Positions 27,813 through 37,383 of a DNA stretch of 64,000 nucleotides are shown here, one piece after another. Numbering within the stretch: position 1 is the first letter of the stretch; every line of letters starts with the position of its first letter. The position numbers and the translations under genes are program-made. The notes under the pieces were generated by a model that had not been told where the DNA came from, searched no databases, and was given only the letters and a program-made list of their open reading frames with translations. This DNA comes from Saprospiraceae bacterium (GTDB lineage: Bacteria; Bacteroidota; Bacteroidia; Chitinophagales; Saprospiraceae), in assembly GCA_016709995.1 (NCBI GenBank), contig JADJLQ010000001.1, forward strand, positions 902,001 to 966,000. Direction: 5' to 3'.

Positions 27813-30401
27813 CTAATGCATTGTCTTTATCATCATCGTATGTATATCCAGTATCATCACAAGCGGCCCGAGCATACTCATAATCTCTATCTTTTTGCTG
27901 CTTACCCCATCACAGTACCAGAAGATATCCTCCGGAGTCTCGCAAACAGGTGGAGTTTTGTCATCCACTAAAATATTGATCATACAATCATTATAGATCG
28001 ATTTGCAGAGCGCCAGTGCAAAAGGCACAAATCCTGTGGCTGCCACTGCTGCCGTTATATCTTCACCCACATGTTGTTCAAGATAGGTCTGGATAGCATC
28101 CCCCTCAAATGGAATCGAAATCTTAAACTCTGGTATACAGAAACTTCCGATACCTTCTTCCTGGATACCTTCTATCAAATCGATGATGACCGTTAAATTA
28201 GGATTGGAAGGATTCAATGGTAAAAATCCAGGTACAAATTGTCTAACAAACTGCCTGAAAACAGACAATACTTTGAGGGTAACCAACCGCTGGCAGTCAG
28301 CTTCAGTTTTATTGTGGACCTTGAAGGAGTCAAGTTGTGCATAAGCTTCCGGGGCCAGTACTTTCTCCAACTGTTTCAATAACAAACTATTCGGATCAAA
28401 AACATGGTAAAAGGTAAAGTAATAGCCATAGATCTGGGCCATATACCATTTATGTTCTGTTAGCTTGGTGATATGGGGGTCATACAAAGCGGTCTTACAA
28501 TTATCAAATACCCTCAATACCACTTGTCTTTCACCACACTCGGTCAGGTCTACATAATCCTTAAATACATAGGTGCTGAGGTATTCCTCTACAATAAATT
28601 CAAAAGAAGTCTTCATCTTTTCATAATTGGCCCAGCCACAGATGAGTTTAAGATGATCAGTATACGCTTTTCTATAATAATCTACAGAGTCCATATCCGC
28701 AACAGCATAATGCAGATTGTCACAACAATTGTCTTTACTACTAGTGTTAAGATCTTTGGCATATACCCTGGCCCAACAGGTAGCGGGATCAACCGTCACC
28801 TGAGTGGTCTCTATACAATTAGGGGTAGGCGGCGTCATATCTTCCACAAAAACCACCAAGGGGAAATTGCAGGTATTATAACAAGCATCCGTAAGACTCA
28901 TTTTACCAATATGTATACCTACCGGCAAAGAGATCGGAGCTCCGGTAGGGCCAAGATCTTTAGTCAGCACTACTGTTTTGCCAGGATGACCTGGATCTGC
29001 GTAGACGAAAGTATATGATTGTTTTACATCACTACAATCCCATACATTCATTCGATTAATGTTAAAATTGGCATAACAGTCGTGAGGTCCTACTGATCTT
29101 AAATAACCAACAGTGTCTTTTAGACCAGTGACAATTTGAGTGATCGGGCCTGGTACATTCTGGGAACCAGCAACCACTATACTCGGATCAACTTTGTCTT
29201 CGATGGTGATATACTGAACACAGATTTTTTCTTCGCCGGTACACCAGTCATAGATACGCCATTCCCGTCGAATCTTAAATCCTGCTCCGCAGATGTCCAG
29301 CGGCTTATCCACATAACTTACTATGATCTTGCAAACACCACCGAGTTGTGGATACATTGGCGTTTTGTCCTTTATAATGGTACAAAATGCTTCATTTGGC
29401 TTTTTAACTATTTCAAAACCATCATCATTTAATTCAATTTGAACCAGGGTCTTTTGCAGATCCAGCACGGAGTCTGACAAATAGGGCACTACCAGACTAT
29501 CCGGATTTATGCAGAAATTTTCATTACTTCCAAAAACCAGGTTAGGAAGAATTAAATTATCAAACAAAACTTTGGTGCCTCCCCAACGCGCTGGAAAAGC
29601 TCCAAGTTCAACCATTGGATCTCCCTTGCCCTGCAATTTTAACAAAAATTCTGGTGATGGATAATTTGGGCTTTTGGGATCTTTAGAAAAAGTTACTAAA
29701 TCCCAATATTTGACATTTAATATTGAAGATGGGTTCAGGTTACCACCGGTTGCAAATAGTTTTGTTCCATTGAGGCAATACATCCTGCATGGCAAATTAA
29801 TCATGCTGGCGCAACATACACTATCCAGCACATTTTTTCTTATGGTCAGGGTATCTGTACAAGTATTTCCGTTACCCCAGGCATCACTAGTTTGAATATT
29901 GCGAATCGCCAGACCTAAAATACCTACACTATCGCATCCATAATCTTTCCAGGTGATGTTGGAGATGACATTGCTTACATCGGAGCAATTGTCTTTTGCT
30001 TCTGCAGTCACCTGATTGATAGCAGCAAGTTGGAAGCAACTGATGGTGGTGCTTTTGCAGGGGACGAGAGGACCGGTTTTGTCTTCGATCGTTACATATC
30101 CCCAACAGCTATTATTAGTGGCTGGATCCTTTACTTGATAGACTACAGTATAACCTAACAGATCTCTATTTGCCCTGGTTGGTGGTATGCATGGTGCCAC
30201 CTGAAATGGATAAGACAAGACCACTTCATATCCACAATCTCCAGGATTTTCTAAAAAGTCATCTGCTATAAAATCCCGGTAACAATCATCTGCATTCATG
30301 CTGGCATGAACATGATCATTACATACTAGGACACATTGTGCTGTGAGTTTTGAAAAAATGCTTAAAGTAAATAAAGCAGAAAAAAGTAAAAACTTTTTCA
30401 T
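27813..30401 (-). CDS. N-terminal part of giant T9SS surface protein (frameshifted)
   Basis: Signal peptide (about residues 3-21, ending LTAQC) followed by a long extracellular region of Cys-rich, Ig/HYR-like modules recurring every 100 residues or so. Repeated hallmarks are DKTPP/MTPPTPNC entry motifs, ATCWARVYAKD, and KDNC or CDN pairs that suggest disulfides or metal binding. The frame is lost after FWYCDGVSSKK: the last roughly 15 residues before the stop at 27813 are out of frame, and the continuing frame (KDRDYEYARAACDDTG) leads directly into the downstream fragment. Function is probably adhesion or matrix formation; no enzyme motif was seen. Confidence 0.85.
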   Translation of the reverse strand: MKKFLLFSALFTLSIFSKLTAQCVLVCNDHVHASMNADDCYRDFIADDFLENPGDCGYEVVLSYPFQVAPCIPPTRANRDLLGYTVVYQVKDPATNNSCWGYVTIEDKTGPLVPCKSTTISCFQLAAINQVTAEAKDNCSDVSNVISNITWKDYGCDSVGILGLAIRNIQTSDAWGNGNTCTDTLTIRKNVLDSVCCASMINLPCRMYCLNGTKLFATGGNLNPSSILNVKYWDLVTFSKDPKSPNYPSPEFLLKLQGKGDPMVELGAFPARWGGTKVLFDNLILPNLVFGSNENFCINPDSLVVPYLSDSVLDLQKTLVQIELNDDGFEIVKKPNEAFCTIIKDKTPMYPQLGGVCKIIVSYVDKPLDICGAGFKIRREWRIYDWCTGEEKICVQYITIEDKVDPSIVVAGSQNVPGPITQIVTGLKDTVGYLRSVGPHDCYANFNINRMNVWDCSDVKQSYTFVYADPGHPGKTVVLTKDLGPTGAPISLPVGIHIGKMSLTDACYNTCNFPLVVFVEDMTPPTPNCIETTQVTVDPATCWARVYAKDLNTSSKDNCCDNLHYAVADMDSVDYYRKAYTDHLKLICGWANYEKMKTSFEFIVEEYLSTYVFKDYVDLTECGERQVVLRVFDNCKTALYDPHITKLTEHKWYMAQIYGYYFTFYHVFDPNSLLLKQLEKVLAPEAYAQLDSFKVHNKTEADCQRLVTLKVLSVFRQFVRQFVPGFLPLNPSNPNLTVIIDLIEGIQEEGIGSFCIPEFKISIPFEGDAIQTYLEQHVGEDITAAVAATGFVPFALALCKSIYNDCMINILVDDKTPPVCETPEDIFWYCDGVSSKKIEIMSMLGPLVMILDIHTMMIKTMH

Positions 30402-30657
30402 GTGTAATTTTTTTTGGGTCAGTAAAAAGTAAAAATTCGGTCTAAAAGTAATAAACTAAGATGAAAATCAATCAATTAATTAGATTTTTTTTAACTTTTT
30501 ATTTGGTTTTGAGTTCACACTTGAGCTAATCAATAGGATTAATCTTCAAATTTTAATAGCTAATTGGTCATACAAAATTTTGAGCCTAAAGATCTTTGGA
30601 GTACCTTCTATTGTGTGCAACTAATTATAAATCAATGCAATAGACAAATGTAATTGA

Positions 30658-32367
30658 TTAGCTTATTGAACCTGCAAGGATGGTCTTCGACTTCCAATGA
30701 TCGCTCAGAAATTCATAACTGTCCAGCCTATTGTGATAGAAGTATAATATCTTGAGGCTACCACTTATAATATCACCGGCTTTGGTATATTTTAAAGGTT
30801 TGACGGAGTGAAAGACACCTAATTTATTGATAGCATCTGCAATACACTCTTTTGGCGGCAGGAGGGCTGAAGCATCTAATCTTATCAGACCTTCGGCGGC
30901 TTTAGAAATTAACAGTTCTTGTACTTCGCCTAGTTTCAGGGAAATGTCATCGATTGGAATTTCAATCTCCGACGGATCCATCCTTAGTAGTGCAAAAACA
31001 TCTAACAAAGGGTGTGTGGCCTGCATATATTTGAAGGTACAATAGGACACCAGGTTAGTACTGAATACGATGTTATGACAATGATAACTTTCAACGATTT
31101 TCTCCGCTAGAATAGAGGTGTACACATTGTCCCGCTGATGTACATTTTCCTCAGATTGGTCTGCAGATCCAAAATAATCCTGGAGATTCAATAAATGATT
31201 TTTGGGATCGATGCTTTCACCTTGATCGTTTACATTATTGCCTATGACATCCAGCGGTTCACCAAAAGAAAGTGCTATCTCGGAGCTTTTGGACAACAAT
31301 CTGTACAGGAAGACAAATACATTTTTGATACTTTTAAACTCATCTCTGCCTCCTGCCATATAAGCATCTTTACCGGTGGCTCTGAGGTGTTGTTCGATTA
31401 AAAATCTGGCTTCCAGGACACAATGATAATTGAGCACCATGGGTACCACATATATTTTCCTGAACTTTGATCCAGAGCGCAAAATCTCTCGTTGAGCCTC
31501 TACTGCTGTACCAAGCAGGCCTAACTTAAGCTTTGTCTCCAGACTGCCTGACCGTGACCTGGTACCACCCGGAAAAAACAACGTGTTGGTACCCCATTGA
31601 AGAGAGATATTGGACATGGCCTTGAGCACTTCAAGATAAACCGGATTTTTTTTGCGTCGATCTACCCGATACGCTCCCAGCCTATTCATAAAATACCCCA
31701 TTAACTCTGAATTGTAGAGATTGAGACCTGCTCCATATGAAAAGGCCGGCAATCCAGCTATTTCGTCCAAGGCATACCCAATCATAATACTGTCCATATT
31801 TGATGAGTGGGTGGGTACTATAACCAGGACCCCATCTTTGGAGAGCTCTCTGATTTTTGCTATTGGCCCAAACAATTTAATTCGCTCATGAATCTGGAAT
31901 TTGGATCGAAAAATATAGAAAATGTTTTTGGCATTGGCAGCATTGAGCAATCTTCGAAAAAAAAAGGACAAAAACCTTCTGGCAAAAAGGAATGTTTTCG
32001 TTTTAAAGCCGCCGGCTACTTCTTCTGCATACCGTTCAACGATCTTTTTTAACAGATATTCACTACGACCCTGGATTTCATGTACATCAGCATTGTTGTC
32101 AGGGAGCGATTTTTGGATTTTTTTCCAAAATAAGGGCTCGTTTTGAGGATCAGCGCTCCAGGGCTCTTCTTTCATCCGGATCTTTTCCATGTAAATCGTC
32201 CGAGCGAGTACTTTGTCCAATTTGCCTACATATTTTGTCTTAAGGCTGTTGATCGCAGATTTATTAATCTCTTCTATGAGCTTGGGTCTATGATCATAGA
32301 GCTGATGTATAGGCCAGTCATCGATCTTTTCTATTACGTGTGGTAGGGATTTGATAGGTAACTCCAT
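30658..32367 (-). CDS. PlsB/PlsC-like glycerophosphate acyltransferase
   Basis: Membrane-associated acyltransferase of 569 residues. The HX4D motif is visible as PTHSSNMDS (about residue 190), the second block as GAYRVDRRKK, the third as FFPGGTRSRSGSLE and the fourth near YVVPMVLNYH. The long N- and C-terminal flanks and the GGTRSRSG form resemble glycerol-3-phosphate acyltransferase (PlsB) more than the short 1-acyl-G3P acyltransferases, but Bacteroidota homologues are usually annotated only as 1-acyl-sn-glycerol-3-phosphate acyltransferase. It should make phospholipid precursors at the inner membrane. It follows engB by 30 bases and is probably co-transcribed. Confidence 0.85.
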   Translation of the reverse strand: MELPIKSLPHVIEKIDDWPIHQLYDHRPKLIEEINKSAINSLKTKYVGKLDKVLARTIYMEKIRMKEEPWSADPQNEPLFWKKIQKSLPDNNADVHEIQGRSEYLLKKIVERYAEEVAGGFKTKTFLFARRFLSFFFRRLLNAANAKNIFYIFRSKFQIHERIKLFGPIAKIRELSKDGVLVIVPTHSSNMDSIMIGYALDEIAGLPAFSYGAGLNLYNSELMGYFMNRLGAYRVDRRKKNPVYLEVLKAMSNISLQWGTNTLFFPGGTRSRSGSLETKLKLGLLGTAVEAQREILRSGSKFRKIYVVPMVLNYHCVLEARFLIEQHLRATGKDAYMAGGRDEFKSIKNVFVFLYRLLSKSSEIALSFGEPLDVIGNNVNDQGESIDPKNHLLNLQDYFGSADQSEENVHQRDNVYTSILAEKIVESYHCHNIVFSTNLVSYCTFKYMQATHPLLDVFALLRMDPSEIEIPIDDISLKLGEVQELLISKAAEGLIRLDASALLPPKECIADAINKLGVFHSVKPLKYTKAGDIISGSLKILYFYHNRLDSYEFLSDHWKSKTILAGSIS

Positions 32368-32397
32368 GTAAAAGTGTAAAGCTAATCGAAATCTGGA

Positions 32398-33012
32398 TTA
32401 CTTACACATGTCTTCGATCAGAGATCTAACTTCCTGATTGCCTGTCAGTTTGACAGCAGAGTGTCTTAGGATTGGTGGCAGTTCTTCCCAGGATTCTAGC
32501 AATTTTTGGGAAAACTCGTCTTCCAGGGCTTGCAACTTAAGAGGTTTGGTCCTGTCACATTTGGTCCTGACGATGACGAATGGGATACCTTGCTCACCAC
32601 ACCAGTTGATAAATTCTAAGTCTAAGTCCTGGGGAGAGATGTTGGCATCTACCAGGATAATGACACTAACGAGATTATCACATCCGGACAAAAATTTATT
32701 GGTCATATCAGTCCATTTGCCACGCAACTCTTTGGATACTTTGGCAAAACCATAGCCTGGCATATCAACCAGGTAAAACTGCTGGTCTACTATATAATAA
32801 TTAAGTGTCTGAGTCTTGCCGGGGTTGGCTGATATCCTTGCCAGCCCTTTTTGGTTGCACAATGCATTGATAAAAGAAGATTTTCCGACATTGGATCTTC
32901 CGATGACCGCTACAGTTGGTCTTTGATCAGCAGGTAATTGACTAGCATCGACATAACTGCCTACGTAGGTGGCAATCCAATGATGTGCTTTAGAAGATTT
33001 GGATTTCATCAT
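32398..33012 (-). CDS. engB: Ribosome biogenesis GTPase EngB/YsxC
   Basis: GTPase of 204 residues required for large-subunit assembly in well-studied bacteria. G motifs are visible: G1 GRSNVGKSS (about 38-46), G2 region with SANPGKTQTLNYY, G3 DMPGYGFAKV and G4 RTKCDR, with SAVK near the C-terminus as G5. The order, length and the TLNYY segment are diagnostic of the YihA/YsxC/EngB family. Two consecutive ATGs begin the gene; the first is used here. A perfect 22-base palindrome lies in the 115-base divergent gap to the beta-barrel gene. Confidence 0.95.
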   Translation of the reverse strand: MMKSKSSKAHHWIATYVGSYVDASQLPADQRPTVAVIGRSNVGKSSFINALCNQKGLARISANPGKTQTLNYYIVDQQFYLVDMPGYGFAKVSKELRGKWTDMTNKFLSGCDNLVSVIILVDANISPQDLDLEFINWCGEQGIPFVIVRTKCDRTKPLKLQALEDEFSQKLLESWEELPPILRHSAVKLTGNQEVRSLIEDMCK

Positions 33013-33060
33013 AAGTTTAATTGTGTTAACACTGATATTAATTGGAGGTTAATTCCATTC

Positions 33061-33082
33061 ATATTAAACAATTGTTTAATAT
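33061..33082. promoter_or_regulatory. Perfect 22-bp palindrome, candidate operator
   Basis: ATATTAAACAA is followed directly by its exact reverse complement, giving a 22-base uninterrupted palindrome between the divergent engB and outer-membrane barrel genes. The position (46 bases upstream of one start and 49 of the other) fits a dimeric regulator site. No factor can be named. Confidence 0.5.
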
Positions 33083-33127
33083 AATTGGCACGATTTTATC
33101 GTTATCAGATCAAAACAAGTCTGCAAG

Positions 33128-33763
33128 ATGAAAAAAATAATCGTGTTCTTAGCCATTTGGGTGTCTGTATCGACTCAGATTCACGCTCAATTGAGAGTTG
33201 GATTGAAGTTTGGAGCTTCCAGCAATAATTTGTTGACGACTCCATTAAATATTCCCGGCCAATCAGATTTCAGTGATTTTAAACTATCGCTAAAACAAGC
33301 CAATTACGGGGTGCACGCAGGCATATTTACCCAGGTAAAAATAGCGGGCATATTCATCCAACCAGAAGTGATGTTTAACTCCAATAGTGCAGATTATAAG
33401 ATCAGTGATGTCACTGCCGATCCACTGGAAATCATCAAAAGGGAAAGTTATCAATATGTAGATGTGCCGATACTGGTCGGTGTAAAACTCGGTCCTTTAC
33501 AACTAGGCTTAGGCCCAGTAGGGCATTTTTTCCTCAACAGTACTTCAGAACTGTTTGACATACAAGGTTATACTCAGAAATTTAAAGAATTTACTTATGG
33601 CTACCAGGCAAATGCTGCGTTGGTGATAGGCAAACTATATATAGATGTACGCCATGAAGGGAATTTTTCAAAATATGGTGATCATATTGAGTTTTTTGGG
33701 CATCAATATAGTTTTGACAAGTCACCATCGAGGTTGATTGGGAGTATAGGGATTGCTTTCTGA
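33128..33763 (+). CDS. PorT-family outer-membrane beta-barrel protein
   Basis: 211 residues with a signal peptide (about 3-19, ending IHAQ) and eight or so alternating amphipathic beta strands, e.g. LRVGLKFGASSNN, GVHAGIFTQVKIAGIFIQPEVMFN, VPILVGVKLGPLQLGLGPVGHFF and the closing SRLIGSIGIAF ending in Phe as outer-membrane proteins do. It matches the PorT/OmpW-like 'outer membrane beta-barrel' family (PF13568 type) of Bacteroidota. Many paralogues exist per genome, so a direct role in T9SS cannot be assumed. It is monocistronic and ends before a repeat-bearing spacer. Confidence 0.85.
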   Translation: MKKIIVFLAIWVSVSTQIHAQLRVGLKFGASSNNLLTTPLNIPGQSDFSDFKLSLKQANYGVHAGIFTQVKIAGIFIQPEVMFNSNSADYKISDVTADPLEIIKRESYQYVDVPILVGVKLGPLQLGLGPVGHFFLNSTSELFDIQGYTQKFKEFTYGYQANAALVIGKLYIDVRHEGNFSKYGDHIEFFGHQYSFDKSPSRLIGSIGIAF

Positions 33764-33788
33764 GGAATTTGGGGTGAGTCGGATGGAT

Positions 33789-33868
33789 TTCGCACAAAGA
33801 CGCAGAGTCGCAAAGGGCCTGGGTAATTCGCGCAAAGACGCAAAGGAACCGAGTATTTCGCCCAAAAT
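33789..33868. repeat. Degenerate TTCGCnCAAAGACGCAAAG-type intergenic repeats
   Basis: Three imperfect units (33789-33816, 33827-33846, 33857-33868) share the pattern TTCGC-N-CAAAGACGCAAAGG or part of it. Similar CGCAAAGACGCAAAG sequences are a familiar dispersed intergenic repeat in many bacterial genomes. They lie between the 3' ends of two convergent genes. I see no associated transposase. Confidence 0.6.
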
Positions 33869-34012
33869 ACCTGTGTAGGGAAGTCGCATAGGATTATGGG
33901 TGTGGGTAGGATATTTTTTTTGATTACCTAATTTTTGGAGGCAAGCATTTCATATTCTTGCAAAACATCAGGATTTCTCATACTGCCAGTGATTCCTTTT
34001 CTATAAGTTCAA

Positions 34013-35902
34013 TCAGGGTGATTCCTTTAAATAGCTTTTTATGGGAGCTTCCATTTTTTTACCGCTCAGGGTATAGGGTATATCTTTTACAGCATAAATT
34101 TCATCGGGCACATGTCGGGGAGAGCAATGGGTGCGAATTGTTTTTTTTATGGTTGTCCTTAAGTCTTCATTTAAAGCTACCCCACCAGCAAGTTTTACAA
34201 AAAGAGGCATAAACGGTTCTCCCTGGTCTGAGTCAATATGAATAATAAGGGAATCTTCAATATTGGGTAAAAGGTCTACTGCTGCATAGATCTCCGCTGT
34301 TCCAATGCGTACTCCATATCGTTTTAGAGTAGTGTCTGATCGGCCGCTGATGATCAGTCCCTGGTGAGGAGTGAGCGTGATCCAATCGCCATGTCGCCAG
34401 ATGCCGGGAAAATAATCAAAATACGAAGCTTTATACTTTTCTCCAGTAGGGTCATTCCAAAAATATATCGGCATACAAGGCATAGGACTTACTATGACGA
34501 GCTCGCCTTCTTTATTGAATAATTCATGGCCATGGTCATCAAAAACTTTAAGGTCACACCCCAAGGCTCTGCATTGAATCTCCCCGATATAAATAGGTTT
34601 GATTGGACATCCACCTACGAAGGCTGTACACATGTCTGTCCCGCCGCTCATGGACCATAGATAAAAACCATGTGATACAGAATGATACAGCCATTGATAT
34701 GCTTCAGCACTCAAGGGGGAGCCTGTGCTGTTGATACTCCTCAGATTTTCCAGTGCCGGGAGTTTGAGTTCATCTTTGATACAAGCATGGATAAAAGGCG
34801 CACTTGTACCAAAATGATTGATACCCAGCGACTCAGCCAGACTCCATAAATGTCCCGAATCCGGGTAAGTCGGATGACCGTCATACAAGATGATGACCGC
34901 CCCAGCCAGCCAGGTGGCGTGCAGGTAATTCCACATCATCCATCCTGTTGTAGTGTACCAAAAAAATACTTCCCGTGATTTTACATCATTGTGAAAGTGA
35001 ACATACTTGAGGTGTTCAAGTAACATACCGCCGTGACTGTGTGTGATCGCTTTTGGCAAGCCGGTTGTACCGGATGAGTAAAGGATCCACATGGGATGAT
35101 TGAACGGCACTTGTTTGAATTCAAGATTTTCCTCCCGATCATCCGCCATGATGTTTTCCCAAGTATATACTGGCAAATCACTTGAAAAATCATGCTGCAT
35201 GCCTTGATCTCCATTGACGAGAACCACCACTTCCAAAGAGGGTATTGACTGGATAATGTCTTTTAACTCTTGTATTCTATTAAATTGTTTACCACCATAC
35301 GTATATTTTGCCACTGCAATCAAAACTTTTGGCTCTATCTGTCTGAAGCGATTTATTACACTTGCACTGCCAAAATCAGGGGAGCAGGAAGACCATACTA
35401 GGCCAGTTGAGATCGTTGAAAGCAGGCTGATAGTAGCTTCTGGGATATTGGGCAAATAAGCCACTACCCTATCTCCCATTGCCAATTTTTTTGACAATAA
35501 CCATTTTTGTAATGTCGCTGCTTGACTTTCCACATCCTTCCAATACACATATCTGGGAGTCGCAGACTCATCACACGCTATGAGGGCTATGTCATCGGGA
35601 AGTTTATTCCGCAGCAGATGCTCCGCATAATTTAAAGTGATCCCATCAAACCACCTAACTCCGGGCATTGCATCAGAATTAGTAACATTTAAATAAGCAC
35701 CTTGATAGCTGACCTTAAAATAATGAAGGAGATCCGACCAAAAAGCCTCTTTATGTTCTACAGACCATCTCCACAAGGCATCATAGTCCTCCAATTCGAG
35801 CAGATATTTTTTATTGACCCATTGTAAAAAATGAAAAAGGTGTGATGACTCAATATCCTCATTGGATGGCGAAAAAATAGGCGAAGCGGGATAGGAATTC
35901 AT
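34013..35902 (-). CDS. aacS: Acetoacetyl-CoA synthetase
   Basis: Adenylate-forming ligase of 629 residues activating acetoacetate (or a related short 3-oxo acid) to its CoA thioester. The N-terminal ACS-type extension (FHFLQWVNKKY, DYDALWRWSVEHKEAFW) is that of acetoacetate-CoA ligases. AMP-binding signatures are YSSGTTGLPKAITHSHGG, the SGGTDMCTAFVGG segment, GRSDTTLKRYGVRIGTAEIY and the C-terminal catalytic Lys in LSGKKMEAPIK. It is divergent from the biotin carboxylase gene with only about 33 bases between start codons, so shared control is likely. Together with HMG-CoA lyase nearby (which releases acetoacetate), it could recover acetoacetyl-CoA. Confidence 0.92.
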   Translation of the reverse strand: MNSYPASPIFSPSNEDIESSHLFHFLQWVNKKYLLELEDYDALWRWSVEHKEAFWSDLLHYFKVSYQGAYLNVTNSDAMPGVRWFDGITLNYAEHLLRNKLPDDIALIACDESATPRYVYWKDVESQAATLQKWLLSKKLAMGDRVVAYLPNIPEATISLLSTISTGLVWSSCSPDFGSASVINRFRQIEPKVLIAVAKYTYGGKQFNRIQELKDIIQSIPSLEVVVLVNGDQGMQHDFSSDLPVYTWENIMADDREENLEFKQVPFNHPMWILYSSGTTGLPKAITHSHGGMLLEHLKYVHFHNDVKSREVFFWYTTTGWMMWNYLHATWLAGAVIILYDGHPTYPDSGHLWSLAESLGINHFGTSAPFIHACIKDELKLPALENLRSINSTGSPLSAEAYQWLYHSVSHGFYLWSMSGGTDMCTAFVGGCPIKPIYIGEIQCRALGCDLKVFDDHGHELFNKEGELVIVSPMPCMPIYFWNDPTGEKYKASYFDYFPGIWRHGDWITLTPHQGLIISGRSDTTLKRYGVRIGTAEIYAAVDLLPNIEDSLIIHIDSDQGEPFMPLFVKLAGGVALNEDLRTTIKKTIRTHCSPRHVPDEIYAVKDIPYTLSGKKMEAPIKSYLKESP

Positions 35903-35935
35903 AATTTTTGAAAGTTATCGTATTTTGAGGTTTTG

Positions 35936-37381
35936 ATGCCAAAATTATTAGTTGCCAACAGAGGTGAGATAGCCATACGGATCTTTAAGACCGCTAAAAA
36001 AAAGGGTTGGACCTGCGTGGCAGTGTATTCAGAAGCTGATCAAAACAGCCTGCATCTGGATTTTGCAGATGAGGTATATGCTCTTGGGCCAGGTCCTGCC
36101 AGTCAGACCTATCTCCATATTGAAAAGGTCATAGATATAGCTATTCATGCAAAAGTGGATTTTATTCATCCAGGGTATGGATTTTTGAGTGAGTCGGCGG
36201 CCTTTGCCGAGGCTGTTGAAAAAACTGGGATCGTGTTTGTAGGTCCATCGGCAAATGCCATGAGGCATTTAGGAGATAAAATATCTGCTAAACAAACCGC
36301 TGCTGAGCTTGGCATACCCATGGTGCGGGGAATCATAGCAGGTATCAATGGAATAGAAGAGGCTTTAGAACAAGCCGACAAAATTGGGTATCCTGTGATG
36401 GTTAAAGCAGCAGCAGGTGGTGGAGGAAAAGGCATGAGAGTGATCCATAATGCCGAAGACCTCAGTGATTCATTGGATAGAGCGAAAGCTGAAGCTCAAG
36501 CTTCTTTTGGCAACGATATTATATTTTTAGAACAATACATTCACTCACCCCGGCATATAGAAATACAAATCATTGGTGATCAACAAGGCAATGTCCTATT
36601 CCTTCCGGAGAGAGAATGTAGCTTACAACGGCGACACCAAAAACTAATGGAAGAATCGCCGGCCAATTTCTTGCCAGATACCCTGCGACAATCGATGAGC
36701 CAGGATGCTGTGAATCTGGCTAAATCCTGTGGCTATTACAGTACCGGGACAGTCGAGTTTATGGTAGATCAAAAGGGTAATTATTTTTTCCTTGAAATGA
36801 ATACCCGGCTTCAGGTAGAGCATACTGTGTCAGAGATGGTCACTGGTCTGGACCTGGTCGATATGCAACTCGAAGTAGCTTCGAGAATGCCATTGCATAT
36901 AAAACAAGAAGACATTCATGTTTCAGGGCATGCCATCCAATGGAGGATAAATGCGGAAGATCCTTTGCAAAATTTCGCTCCTTCTTCAGGACACATTACG
37001 CATTACACTACACCGGTTCAAGCCCATGTAAGGATAGACTCAGGGTATGAGCAAAATAAAAATGTTCCGGTGCTCTATGACCCGCTGATTGCAAAATTGA
37101 TTTGTTGGGGGGTAGATCGACCTGATGCCATCCAGAGATTAAAAGGGGCACTAAATGCTTTTGATATAGAAGGTATATCTACTTCCATTCCATTTGGGCT
37201 GCAGCTGCTGGATCATCCGGATATAGTAGCCGGACATTATGGGGTTAATTTTTTAGAACTTCATCTGGAAGAAATTTTAAAAGGAAAACAGCAGGAAAAC
37301 CATTTAAAAGCAGCAGCTGCCTTAGCTTTGCATTTGTATCTTGAAGAATTAAAAAATCTGTCTATCCCTCATAATATATAG
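35936..37381 (+). CDS. Biotin carboxylase subunit of an acyl-CoA carboxylase
   Basis: ATP-grasp biotin carboxylase (481 residues from the ATG at 35936; a TTG three bases upstream adds one Met). Motifs: N-terminal LLVANRGEIAIR, FIHPGYGFLSES, glycine-rich loop KAAAGGGGKGMRV, RHIEIQIIGD, ERECSLQRRHQK and EMNTRLQVEHTVSEMVTG. It lacks a biotin carrier domain, but is about 30 residues longer than AccC and has a C-terminal stretch (NFLELHLEEILKG) resembling methylcrotonyl- or propionyl-CoA carboxylase alpha subunits. With HMG-CoA lyase and acetoacetyl-CoA synthetase adjacent, a methylcrotonyl-CoA (leucine) role is the best inference; AccC is the alternative. No carboxyltransferase or carrier gene is in the window. 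Confidence 0.85.
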   Translation: MPKLLVANRGEIAIRIFKTAKKKGWTCVAVYSEADQNSLHLDFADEVYALGPGPASQTYLHIEKVIDIAIHAKVDFIHPGYGFLSESAAFAEAVEKTGIVFVGPSANAMRHLGDKISAKQTAAELGIPMVRGIIAGINGIEEALEQADKIGYPVMVKAAAGGGGKGMRVIHNAEDLSDSLDRAKAEAQASFGNDIIFLEQYIHSPRHIEIQIIGDQQGNVLFLPERECSLQRRHQKLMEESPANFLPDTLRQSMSQDAVNLAKSCGYYSTGTVEFMVDQKGNYFFLEMNTRLQVEHTVSEMVTGLDLVDMQLEVASRMPLHIKQEDIHVSGHAIQWRINAEDPLQNFAPSSGHITHYTTPVQAHVRIDSGYEQNKNVPVLYDPLIAKLICWGVDRPDAIQRLKGALNAFDIEGISTSIPFGLQLLDHPDIVAGHYGVNFLELHLEEILKGKQQENHLKAAAALALHLYLEELKNLSIPHNI

Positions 37382-37383
37382 TC

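Noticed and set aside
28473..29018. 181-codon plus-strand frame opposite the T9SS surface-protein gene
   Set aside because: Antisense shadow; the opposite strand has clear repeat domains and a signal peptide.
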